Assembly: GCF_000150275.1 (NCBI RefSeq)
Contig: NW_002060943.1
Coordinates: forward strand, 10,758,331-10,822,330
Direction: 5' to 3'
Length of the DNA: 64,000 bases
Source of the DNA: Trichoplax adhaerens
Lineage: Eukaryota; Placozoa; Uniplacotomia; Trichoplacea; Trichoplacidae
Of this stretch, positions 37,901 to 55,153 are shown piece by piece (the stretch's first letter is position 1; every line of letters begins with the position of its first letter). The position numbers were made by a program, and so were the translations under genes. The notes beneath the pieces were generated by a model. That model did no database searches, was not told the origin of the DNA, and saw only the letters and a program-made list of their open reading frames with translations.

Positions 37901-40900
37901 CATTTGATTGTTTTCTTAACCAGATTAAAGTTTAAGAAATGCATAGAATAGCCATTTGATTCATGTATAAATTAGATTATTCTCATCATAAGGAATCAAA
38001 AGTAAATATCATTATCGGTTTATTCCATGTTGAAGATTCATGGAAGGTATTTTGCCAGGTAGGAAAGATTTATATCCATTAGAATCTCTGTATTAGTAAG
38101 TCATTCAGTTAATCCATCATTGCTGCTATCAAAACAACCAATTTTAATTTGCTAAATGGATAAATAGAGGTCGCGTATTTTAATTTAAACAGATGACATT
38201 AATCTACTTGTAACTTTGTATATGTTACAGTTTTTAATTTCTATGATAAACGATTGAATTAGGCTTTTACGTTACAGATCTGCGTGATTGCACGAGAGAC
38301 AGAAATTTTAACTAATAAAGATAGCCATAAACACAGCAACTTCTAATTAAAATAAAATTTAATCCGTCTTTGTTTTAATTATTAATTGTATCAGCCAACC
38401 AGCATGGTAATTAGCTTTTTAATTGGCAATCTATACTTATAGAAGAGATAAAATTTTAAGTAGGATGTAAGTTTGTCTACCAGCACAGGACCTTTAGTTT
38501 TAAATAAGTTTTAATTGGAATATAACTTTGCATTTTTGCCTATATCGATCAACGTTTTAAATTCGGATTTACGTTGGTAATCTACGTAATGATAGAAGAA
38601 ATAGTACTTTTATTTAGCAAATGAATTAACGAATATGATACTTTTCATTAAAAAAGATTTAATATAGCGAAATGAAACTTTATATTGTTACTGGTCTGAT
38701 TTTAACCATATCGACCAACACTTTGAATTAGGCTTTTAAGTTAGCCATTTATGGATACGATTACGCTTGGATTATTCCTAGTTGGCTGTCTAAAGAATTT
38801 TGGATAAAGTCTAACAACATCCAAGGTGTAAATTGCACCTATGACCAAATACTACAAGCATCACAATATTCCCTTGCCATTGATCATTCAAAGAGCAATG
38901 TACTAAATAGATCGACAGTATCGGGCATGGTATATATTTCATAATTTTTTTACCAATCTAGTAGATAAAATGAGATCATCAGATTAAGAGTTTAATTATA
39001 TATCTGATTATTTCATTTCTAGTAGAGATTTATCCTTTCTTGTGTTCATGCTATTTCTTTACATATTCATTCCTTAGAGTAGATTTAAATATGAAGTTGG
39101 TTTCTGATAAAGCAATCAAAGTTTTGGTTATATAATATTAATTATAATTTTATGGTAATATATGCAGACTCCATTAATGTTTCGGCGACGATACCAAGAG
39201 CGACTTCAAACTAATAATTACACTTGCCGAATAAATCCTTATGCTGGGTTTGGTTACGATGCTGTGTGGGCAGTTGCACTAGCTTTAGATAATTCCATTC
39301 AAGAATTAAAAATGTACAACAAGACTTTAACTGACTTTAGTTATAACGATTCAGAGATGGGTGGCATAATTTTACATCAAATGGGGCTAATCGAGTTTGA
39401 AGGAGTAACAGTAAGAAAGTGCTTTCTAACTAACTAAATATTTTAATGGAAGAATAAGCCAGCTTAGCTTATATTTTTTAACCTTATTAATGTTAAAGTG
39501 CAACTTTATTCATATTATTATGATATTTTGGTACCTCAATTTAGAATTATATTAAGTTTGATAAGTTTGGAAATGTTCAGCCACGTAAGACCTATTTAAA
39601 GCAGTTACAAGGTATCTTTAATAAGCTTTCAACAATGAATTTTATTAAGCTTAGTCAGGAATGAGTTTGGTATTAAAGAAAATTATTACAGTAGGTGACA
39701 CTATCATAACGATGCTATTTCTAATTAAATATTCTTATTCTTCATACTTGTAGGTGGAGAATTACAAATTGTCGGCATTATTTTAGCTAATTCTAACCGA
39801 ATTAGCTATCAGAGTCCCCAAGTATCTCCGTTGATATGGCCAGGTAACATGCCGAAGACTATTAATACGATGCCTAATGTCTTCACTCAATTTTTTCATA
39901 CAGATTTAGTAACTATCTTATATTAACTTACGCTTTTGGTTTGTCTTATATTATCATTTGATGATATTGGGATGAAATAGTATTTCTACTGTAGTAACTA
40001 TATTTTTCTCTACTACTATATTCACCTTAAAATTATTGATCTTTTCGTTTACTTTACTCTACGGTACTCTTTGATGTTATATGGAAGAAATACAGTACTA
40101 TAACTAATATACCTGGTAATTTTATGATTTTTCTCCGTTAACTGAACAACTACCTTGAGATTATAAGGCTCTTCATTTTATCATTTGCTACTATAAGTTA
40201 AAATAAGATCAATACGCTTTGAATAGAATAGAGTTTGGTTTCCCTTGTCTTTAGTCACTACTCTTAAATTTTCTAATCTTCATTTATCTAATTTAGATGA
40301 CCACACTCCGGTTGCAAAATATCGTTTTGTCCTCATCAATATTGGAATTTCCCCAATACAGTTTTATTTTATGACAGTCTTAGCGGTAACTGGTATTTTA
40401 CTCTCCACGACATTAATTATGTGTAATTTCAAATTTAGGCAGGAAAGGTAACTAAAAATTGATGAATACTCGTGCAGCCCAGGCCGCAGCATAAGATTTG
40501 TTTCTTAAAAACGTTTGCAATCTCAGTATATCAGTTACTAATTATAGCAGTTTCTATATAATAACAATTGTAGCTCTCTGGTTACCTAGCTTATTAAATT
40601 TTTAATGTTATTAGTGTAATAAGGTACAGTTCTACATTAAATTAACTCTATAGCACAATGATGTAATATTAAAAGGTCTTTAAACTTTCAACTGAACAAT
40701 AAATAATGGAATTATTTATGTGATTGAATTAAGCACATATAACGTTACTAAGTTCTTAAGTATTATGTACGCGTATACTAGCACAATTTAGTGATCATAA
40801 TATTAATAAATTTGATAAATAGCTAACGATAAACATTGATATTTGTTCGTCGTAGTTTTTATCCCATCGAGAATAAATAATAAATTTTAGTCAACAACTA

Positions 40901-42429
40901 TTACAATGTTAGAAGAAAATCTCTCAGCTTATAATCTTGGTCTAATTAATTTTACTTAACTTACAATATAATTTAATTTCAATTGTTACAGAAATGTCAA
41001 AATGTCAAGTCCGAAGTTAAATTATCTTGTTCTACTTGGTTGTATAATTTTATACATTGCTGTTATCGTCATGGGTATTGATGGAAAAGATTGGATTACC
41101 AAACTTTGCATGGTTTGCTAGAATGAATCTCGTATCAAAATGGATTGTCCAGAGTTTTTAGTTACCAATGTTGGTTTAGGTGCTTCAATTCTAATATTTA
41201 CTTTTTCTATTGAAATTCTTAGCTAACTCCGTGGTTTATATGCGTGGGTTTTACTTTAGCTGCTGGTGCACTCTTCACCAAGACTTATCGAGTATACAGG
41301 CTGTTGACAGCAAAGACTAAACTTCGAGCTGTAAGCATTGCTAGAATTTTTTCGTTCTTTAAGCTGAAAAAGGTAGACTAGAATTCCTTTATAACTGCTT
41401 CAAATTATAATATACACAACTATAGCCAATTCGAGACCACCATTTATACGCCATCATTTTCATTCTGTTGGTCATTGAAGCTGGTATATTAACTGCTTGG
41501 ACAGTAGTTGACCCGTTGCATTCAGAGATAGCTTATAAAGTTTTAGATGTAAGAAATTGATCTCAGATGCATCATTATTTTTACGATGTATTTTTGTTAT
41601 GAATATCCTTTGAAACTTCTAATAATGGATTTCGTATCAATCAATAAATTAGATACCAATAGCAGAAAGAGGCACACGTTATTGTGGATATTATTTTCAA
41701 TGCAATTGTAAATATAAAACATATTGGTTTGTTACAACTATATCTCTCAATGCCGTTATACTTTTGTTTGGTGCTTTCTTGGCATACGAGACAAGGAATA
41801 TCAAGATCACTTCAATGAACGATTCAAAAGAAATTGCTATATGTATTTATAACATTATACTTTTGTGTGGTGTGGCCATTGCGGTTTACATAACGACGCC
41901 AAAACATAGTGGCATCACCTATGGAATATCTGGAGGACTAATTTTATATTGTACTACTTCTTCGCTGTGCATTCTTTTCGTTCCTAAAGTAAGTGTCCTA
42001 ACTTTAATGCTGAGAAACTCCGTACAATTATGCCTAAAAGCATATCTCGCATAGTCTATGTCTTCACTTAAAAAAATCTCATTTATGATTCAATCGTTTT
42101 TAGATTGTGAGAAATTGTAAGTTAATCAAGCGTCGTCGACCAAGTTGCAGTACTGAAGCTAGTTGTAATACGAGTGTAATGTTATCATACGACACATTTC
42201 AAGAGGTTAGTAGACAAATTTCTGAATCGTTCAGTAGGACTGCTTACAAAGGTATCTAATGACCTAAACTTGATAATAAATAGTTTTATTATTTTTTGGC
42301 GAATTCATTTAACAGAAAGAGAATGAAATTAGAAAACTCAAGCAAGAAGTTGATCGATTGCAATCTACACTACAAGTACTGAACTGTACAGATACCAAAA
42401 AATACGACAGGAGTGATCCTTCTGAGTAG
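34941..42429 (+). CDS. GABA-B-type class C GPCR, gene C, with C-terminal coiled coil
   Basis: Sixteen coding exons give about 803 residues: 34941-35216, 35846-35983, 37466-37636, 37761-37868, 37993-38058, 38732-38929, 39168-39410, 39545-39611, 39754-39843, 40297-40447, 40992-41112, 41223-41330, 41426-41548, 41653-41988, 42104-42205, 42316-42429 (stop TAG). Domains are a signal peptide (about residues 1-24), a Venus-flytrap domain (PTKVTILG, HFNWTEVGLL, WKVFC, YAWIIPSW, GYDAVWA) and seven membrane segments (RNVKMSSPKLNYL, FTKTYRVYRL, NDSKEIAICIYNI). The extra last exon has the heptad-like KENEIRKLKQEVDRLQSTLQ. Canonical GABA-B subunits pair through such a tail helix, so this subunit may dimerise in that way while A and B cannot. 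Introns are shorter than in A and B and hold no recognised LTR. Aligned GABA-contact positions Ser269, His286, Tyr366 and Glu465 are Glu, Cys, His and Tyr. Confidence 0.88.
36464..36964 (+). other. Unusually long open frame inside intron 2 of gene C
   Basis: An uninterrupted 166-codon frame lies wholly within the intron between exons at 35846-35983 and 37466-37636. The translation is rich in Leu, Ile and Phe, with two or three stretches hydrophobic enough to span a membrane near residues 22-45 and 63-80. I recognise no family, and neither the sibling genes nor the flanks share it. It could be chance, an alternative exon, or the remnant of a nested gene. Confidence 0.25.
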
Positions 42430-43098
42430 TCCATTAGAGTTACGTATATTTGAGTAAATATAATGTCGATAGTTCTATATACGCGTATGCAAATAGCAAC
42501 CGTAGAATATTACAACTTTACAATTAAATTACACAACCTGCATTATTTCATTAAGTATATGTTTATAGCAACCACGATCATTAAAATAGTTTAATATTGC
42601 GGTTATATTTTAAGATCAAAGTATAAATAGAAATTATAGGGTATATGGTACTCATATTTTTTCACTTCTAATGCTTAGTCGCATGAAAATCTATGCTATA
42701 TCATGAATTTTTCTTTCTTTCTTACAATGTTCGAGATTGCAATTTCCTTCAACGTTTTGACATTAGGCAATGTTACACTTTGATGACAGCCATCTCATCT
42801 CTTTACTTTAGCTCTGTTTTAATACAAATTAACTTTACATAATAGACGAAGTTTAATCTTTATTTCAAGCAATTGTTTGAAAAGTGTCGAATAATTAAAT
42901 GTGAAAATCCAAGAGTTGTATGAATTAAGTTAATATCGCTGAAGGACATCTATAAAATGAAGAAATTAATAAATAGTGACAATCTTTGATTGTACTATGT
43001 TCATTATCAATAATGCTTTGCATTACGAGCACTATCAAGGCAATTACGACGGTCAGAGTCACGCCTAAGGGCAAAGAAATACTATTTCCGTCACCACC
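42430..43098. other. Convergent spacer between gene C and RECQL4
   Basis: The 3' ends of receptor gene C (+) and RECQL4 (-) meet here, 669 bp apart. TTTATT near 42859-42864 could be the reversed polyadenylation signal of RECQL4. No other feature is visible. Confidence 0.45.
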
Positions 43099-49160
<6,062 letters not shown>

Positions 49161-49207
49161 AGTTGCGATTTATTTTGAAATCGATTTTCTTGACAGCTTA
49201 GCTAGTA

Positions 49208-49450
49208 TTACATTCTACTGTACAGTATACGCGTCTACTTGCTGGTTCATTTATTATTAATTCTTATTCGTGTTTCAGTCAGTCGGTTGTACTGTACAGT
49301 ACCGTACACAAGCAAGCAGAAAAATCTGGCGGAGTACGGTAATTTAGAGCAGGCTAAGTTTTTGGCGGGAATTTGATTCTTTCTAACCAGTACAGTACTA
49401 CGGACCATTACAGTGTACAGTACTGTAGAGACTACAGTACTGTACTGTAC
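49208..49450. repeat. TACTGTACAGTA palindromic tract
   Basis: Dense copies of the self-complementary words TACTGTAC, GTACAGTAC and ACAGTACTGT, which can fold into hairpins in either strand. The same words recur at 56280-56470 and 63695-63925, but are scarce in the first 43 kb. Confidence 0.6.
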
Positions 49451-49833
49451 ACTACTGGAAGTTTTTTTTACCACTGAAATTTGAAACCTTACAACAAGTC
49501 GACAGTAAACTGTCCCCCCTATCAGGGGTTTCTCGATTTTGTACTTAACTTTTTGCTATACTCTAATTAATGAAGAAATTGATGACTAGAGAAACAGTGT
49601 AGATGGTTCCCATCAACATCACAGACAGTCTGTACGGTACAGTACAACGTACTGCACTGTACACTACTGGAAGTTTTTTAACCACTGAAACCTGAAACCT
49701 CACAGAGGTCAATAGTAAACTGTGTCCTCTATCACGGGCTTCTCGATTTTGTACTCCACTTTTTGCTGTACTCTAACTCATGAAGAAATTGATGACTAAA
49801 GAAACAGTGTAGATTGTTCCCATCAACATCACC
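49445..49833. repeat. Tandem duplication of about 180 bp
   Basis: Unit 1 (about 49445-49624) and unit 2 (about 49655-49833) begin CTGTACACTACTGGAAG, share TCTCGATTTTGTACT and ATGAAGAAATTGATGACTA, and end TTCCCATCAACATCAC. They differ at scattered positions. A 30-bp TACTGTAC-type linker separates them. Function unknown; it lies upstream of both RECQL4 and RBM39. Confidence 0.75.
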
Positions 49834-50190
49834 AATCCTGCACTCTGTACTTGGGATAAATTTCCCCCCCCCCAAAAAAAAAAGTTGAGAGGTCCTTGCC
49901 TGCCTCTAGTAGCAATGTTGACTTGGTAGTTCATAGATTAAAGATGATTTTGAGGCCATTTGCTTCATTGTCAATGATTTTTTTGCCCTGAGTTATTCAC
50001 AAAAGGGCAAAAACCTACAGTACTACAATACAGTGTACTGTAGAGTAGAATACTAGCAAGTACTGTATTCGACGGCACAAGTGTGCATGCTCATTGTGGC
50101 ACGTGCACACACTCACTAGACTGTAATGTTTCATGCTACACTGCTAGTCCAATACTGGCATAACTCATTGTTGGCTGCTTGGAAGTAAAA

Positions 50191-50297
50191 AGTGCGACGA
50201 GTTCACTTTTCTCGCTGCCATTTTCTTCGGACGTTCCCTGGCAATCGTTTATCGCGCCGTTCTTCATCATTGCTTTTCTGAAACGTTCTTTTGCGGG
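50191..50297 (+). promoter_or_regulatory. RBM39 start region and noncoding first exon
   Basis: A locally GC-richer stretch includes CTCGCTGCCATTTTCTTCGG, with the core GCCATTTT (50217-50224) matching a YY1-type initiator motif known from housekeeping promoters. It is followed by a strong splice donor (GCGG|GTAAGT) at about 50297. An acceptor TTTACAG at 50584-50590 then starts the exon that carries the RBM39 ATG. The transcription start and exon start are inferred, not seen. Confidence 0.45.
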
Positions 50298-50630
50298 TAA
50301 GTATTAAGATTCTATGATAGGCAAAAGTTGATAGAATACGCTCAGTATGGTAGTAATTCAAATACTTCCAACTATTTGCAAACTATTGTGCTTGCATGTC
50401 CTTTTCCACACTACAATACTGTACCATCGTGTCATCTTGATACATTGACTGGACGTAGACTACAGAGCTGTAGTGAATGCTTAGATATAAAGTTTAATCC
50501 AACTAGTCGACTTTTAACGATTCTGAATTATTCTATTATTGTTTAAGAAAGAAAATTTCATTTTGTGATTTAGGTGCGTAACCTTTACAGGTGAAATCTT
50601 GCTATATTTGGTGACTAAATAATACAAAAT

Positions 50631-53600
50631 ATGGCTGATGATATTAATGTCGATGAATTGATCGAAGCACCTTATAAGAAGACTGAGGTAACGGGTTTCG
50701 ATTATAACATGCTGATAGTAAAAATAACTTACTGAGAATGGATCGAGACGCTTGAGTATTTTGCAGATAGTACAGTAGTAAAGTTTATAGCACTACTAAA
50801 CAACTTCAAGTAGAATATACGCTTTGGTGCAATGGAAACCTCAAAGTCTTCTGCATCGATGTAGTAGTACTGTATATGTATATATATAGATTGTACTATA
50901 ATAGTGCAATAGTCCTTCAATATGCAAGAGGGATAAAAGTGATTACGATCCCTGCTCTTTGCAGTACTTATGATATATACGTAGAAAGATTGCATACTAT
51001 TGTATGCATGTACTGTACAATAGTACGTAAATCAGCATAAGATGCTAAATTCGCATATAAAAATTGGACGTTTTTACTGCATATGATAAAAGCACGCCAC
51101 TGCTTAGCCATGTCTATGCGGATACGGTACTGTAGTTTCAATATAGCCTATGGCTAATAACTGTGTAATGACGCTTATTTCTATTCAAATCTGAATTAAG
51201 CCGGATGATTAGCTAAAACTGCTGTTCTGTTCCGTTATAATGTAGAATGTAGTTGTATAGTACTGTACTTTGTGTTCTATATAACTTGATGGAATCAAGT
51301 AATTTTCATGTCCTTGAGAAATTACAAGTCAACATACTCGTAAAACGTGTAATCGTAACTAGTAATGCACTTGGTATATTGTAACTCCTTCGTTGTTGAA
51401 CAAGTATACAGACAGTATTGGCAAGTATTATATTTTATTTCTTTAATGAAGACTAGTTTTCTATAAATACTGAGTGTGTAGGACTCAAAATTGTTTCATG
51501 ATATCGATATAGCTTGCGATACAGTACAATATACATGGATTGTTATAATAAATTGACTATTCAGTACGTACGTGGAAATCTAGCAACCTGCATCATTATC
51601 TGTTATAAAGATCAGTTCGTTATATTATTCCTGAGAAAAGGATATGAAAAACTATGCGTGCTTATACAAGAATTGGTGTGGGTCTGTCCACAAATAACTA
51701 TGATGCTGACAGTTGTATGCATTCTCTTTTCTAGAGCTTATTGACTTTTACAACGTGCTTACAGCTTGAAGTTATATTGAGGTAGAGAACAGTTTGGGAG
51801 AAATCGTCTCACTTTGCGTCACTGCTGATATTTAAATTGTACTCGTTGTAGTAGTACATTTCTGTAGGTTTACCATTTCGTCTAAATTAACAATTACCTG
51901 GGCACTTATGATACTATCACTCATCGATTGTGCGTCATGAGAGAATTCGCATTAACATTGCTATGCGTCGTTGTTATTTGTATTCGGGATTCGTATTGTG
52001 TTAAGACTTTGATACAGTATATTTGTTTTGTTCAGATAATTCGCTTCCGTTGCATTTATTCTACTTTAAATAATAGTTGGTATTGCGATATGCCTCGACC
52101 GTATGCGTTATGTTGTCTGCTTCTAGGCCTGCTGCTGTCAATACGTAACCATTGGTGTTCGATTGATAGATCGAGAGATTGAGTAATCGATTGTTGTCAG
52201 TCGATGAAAGCAAGGAAGCTACCCGAATACTTAGCTGCATCATGCTGATAAATTACCAATTTTTTTTTCTTGAAAAATATTTCAAATCCTTAATTATAGA
52301 ATGAAGTGAAGCCCATAGAAGAAGATAAAGACAAGGACCAAGAAAAGAACGACGCTAGTGGAGATCGCAAGAGGTAAATATCGTCCGCCATAGTTCAAAT
52401 GAAAATTTTAGTCACAATTGTAAATCCCTATGGACTTTTACTTGACATTGATTATACTAAACTATGAATTTTTATATAATACTGCTTAATATGATAAAAT
52501 ATAGTAAAAGCAAGAAAAGAAAAAAGAGTAGAAGCCGCAGTAGCAGTCCTCGACGACGTAGTCGATCTCCACGTCGTCGTAGTCGATCTCCACGTCGTCG
52601 TAGTCGATCTCCACGCCGTCGTAGTCGATCGCCACGCCGTCGTAGTCGATCGCCTCGCCGTCGTCGATCCCCTCGCCGTCGGTCTCCAAAACATAGGCAT
52701 CGGTACAGTGATGAAAAAATGTTGTAATTTTTTTCCAGATTGCGACTTTTGAATAACTGGATAGACTGTCAAAAGCTTAAGATTGTTAGCGTTATTATAT
52801 TACATTTACTGCACCGTTGATCACACTATATGTTAATTCAACTTAAAATGATAGGAGGAGTAGAAGCCGAAGCCACGATCGTCATCGTAGAAGAAGTAGG
52901 AGTAGAGATAAGGAAAGTAAGCATGGAGGAAGACGCAAGAGTCGTAGTAAAAGTAAGAGTCCAGCTCAACCTGCGGAAAGGTAACGATGCAAAATGGTTA
53001 ACCTCTAAATTTTGCTAATTGGTATTAATGTAACTACAAACCCTAAAATGGATGATAAAGTTATACATAAGATTCAATTCGCATTGATTTATTTAGGCCT
53101 CCACGTGCAGCTTCACCTCAGCTAACTCCAGATGAAAGGGATCAGAGGACAGTATTTTGCATGCAGTTAGCTGGTAGAACTGGTAGAAGACAACTGGAAG
53201 AATTATTTTCTCCTGTTGGGGAGGTACCATATGATTTAATTGTCCCAAATTAAAGTTATTAAGATGTAGAGTAAATGAAAGTCAGAAGAGATCTTATATC
53301 CGTTTGCTATTTCGTGTCGAAAATACAGTTTTAACTCGCAGCATGCAGCTTTCGTTCTGTATTTGACATTGTATCATTTATCGAAATTAACGATCTTAAC
53401 ATTTTAACGTTTCAGATGCGAGATATACGGGTTATTGCTGATCGTAATTCCCGTCGGTCCAAAGGCATTGCTTATGTTGAATTTCGTCTAGTAGATTCTG
53501 TCGATAAAGCACTGAAGTTAAATGGTACGAAAGTTGAAGGAATTCCAATAATGATCCAACGTACTCAGTCAGAGAAGAATAAGTGAGTCTTGATAATTTC

Positions 53601-55153
53601 ACGTGTTAACTATATTATCCATGGTATAATTCAGATAAAACTTGCTTATAGGATTGCTGCACTGCAAGCTCAGCAGAAAGCACAGCAAGGACCAACGCGT
53701 TTATATATCGGGTCGTTACATTACAACATTAACGAAGATATGCTGCGTGCTATTTTTGAACCGTTCGGATTGGTAATATGATGCTGCATACGAATTATGT
53801 CAATATATCGCTGTATTCTTAATGACATTTGCATGATCGGAAGTTACCGTTTCTATGTTAAAAAACGATAGGTTGAAAACGTAAACATAATAAGAGATAG
53901 TGATACCAATGTTTCAAAGGGATATGGATTCATTCAGGTAGTATAAACTATTGTACCAGTTCGTGATATTGATGATCTATTTTGTTAGTCAGTTTCTCTA
54001 ATGTAAGCCTAACTTTTCAAGTTATACGTTAATGTGTCTGAGTTTAAGCAACTGATGCAGGAGTAAATTTTAATCATGTTTTATTGATTCATGATAATAT
54101 ACAGTACAAAGAACCTGATAGTGCTAGAAGAGCTCTTGAGCAACTCAACGGTCTGGAGGTGGCAGGTAGACCAATTAAAGTTGGCACCGTAACCGATAGA
54201 AGTGCTGATTTGTCAGCAATGTCTGCACTAGATGATGATGACACCGAAAGAGGTGGAATCGAAATGAATTCGTTATCACGTGTTGCGTTGATGGCTAAAT
54301 TATCTCAGACACATAATGCCAGTAAGTTTGATAATTAGAGTTTAATTCCGTACTGCATCATATCTCCTTTTATTAAAAGTTTTTAACATTAACTTCTTTG
54401 TCTTGCAAACAATTTTTAATGCATTTTATATCTGCTTAAAGATTTAAACCCACCTACCGCATTAAGCAATACTTCCTCAGCTACTGTGCCGGTGTCTGTG
54501 CCGGTGCCTGTGCCTGTGCCTGGACCAACTCTTCCTGCTACTGGTCTAATTCCGGCAGCTAATACGGTGCAAGCTTCGCCTTGTTTCTTAATATCGAATA
54601 TGTTTGACCCAGCTAAGTAAGTACGCTTTTGCCGTCACTTTTTTGAAAATCTTGAATTTATGTTTAGAGATGTTGTTTACTACAGAGAAACGGATCAGGA
54701 TTGGGATTTAGATATCCGTGACGATATCATTGAAGAGTGCAACAAGCATGGAAATGTTTACCATGTATATGTAGATAAAACTTCCCCTGTAAGACTTCTG
54801 TTGCTTCCTAGTTTCACTTGAGCTTATTATTTACCATGCCTAACCCTACGTGTGTAATTCTTTTGTCATTCGTAGAAAGGTATTGTGTACGTAAAGTGTC
54901 AAACGATTGATGTTGCTGCTAGGGCGGTTAAGTCTCTAAATGGGAGATGGTTTGCAGGTATAATCGCTACCCTTTTAGTACTATTGTTCGATTAAGTAAT
55001 AAATGGAATTACTATGTGACTCGCAACTAAGTTAGGAGTGTTTCTTTCATAGGTAACATGATCACAGCACAATTTTTATCATTGGCGAGCTATCATACGA
55101 CCTTTCCACAAGCAGCGAATGCTAATACACCATTGAAGCCTTCTGCGTCATAG
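50631..55153 (+). CDS. RBM39: RNA-binding protein 39-like splicing factor (CAPER)
   Basis: Thirteen coding exons give about 537 residues: 50631-50687, 52300-52373, 52505-52702, 52855-52980, 53097-53223, 53416-53582, 53652-53772, 53872-53937, 54105-54321, 54442-54616, 54686-54788, 54876-54957, 55053-55153 (stop TAG). All phases agree. Order of parts: acidic start, an Arg-Ser region with RRRSRSP repeats (about residues 50-130), RRM1 (TVFCMQLAGR, SKGIAYVEF), RRM2 (RLYIGSLHYNI, KGYGFIQ), a linker with a Val-Pro repeat, and a C-terminal UHM-type RRM (DDIIEECNKHGNVYHVYVD, KSLNGRWFAG). The protein acts in spliceosome assembly and 3' splice-site choice in the nucleus, as U2AF65-related factors do. 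AATAAA at 55552-55557 is the likely polyadenylation signal. Intron 1 is 1.6 kb; the others are short. Confidence 0.94.
52556..52690 (+). repeat. Arg-Ser coding minisatellite
   Basis: About seven copies of an 18-bp unit read CG(A/T/C)CG(T)AGTCGATC(T/G)CC. They encode the RRRSRSP repeat inside RBM39 exon 3. It is part of the gene, and its length may vary between individuals. Confidence 0.8.

Larger units (their letters stand above)
49161..50190. other. Divergent spacer between RECQL4 and RBM39
   Basis: It contains the presumed promoters of both genes, TACTGTAC-rich palindromic DNA (about 49208-49450), a tandem duplication (49445-49833), a C-run plus A-run near 49864-49883, and more TACTGTAC words near 50020-50060. 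No coding region is supported; the 75-codon minus-strand frame at 49247-49474 is repeat translation. Confidence 0.5.

Noticed and set aside
52452-52772. 106-codon minus-strand frame over the Arg-Ser repeat
   Set aside because: Antisense reading of the RBM39 RS minisatellite; low-complexity Thr/Trp/Arg repeats are typical of such shadows.
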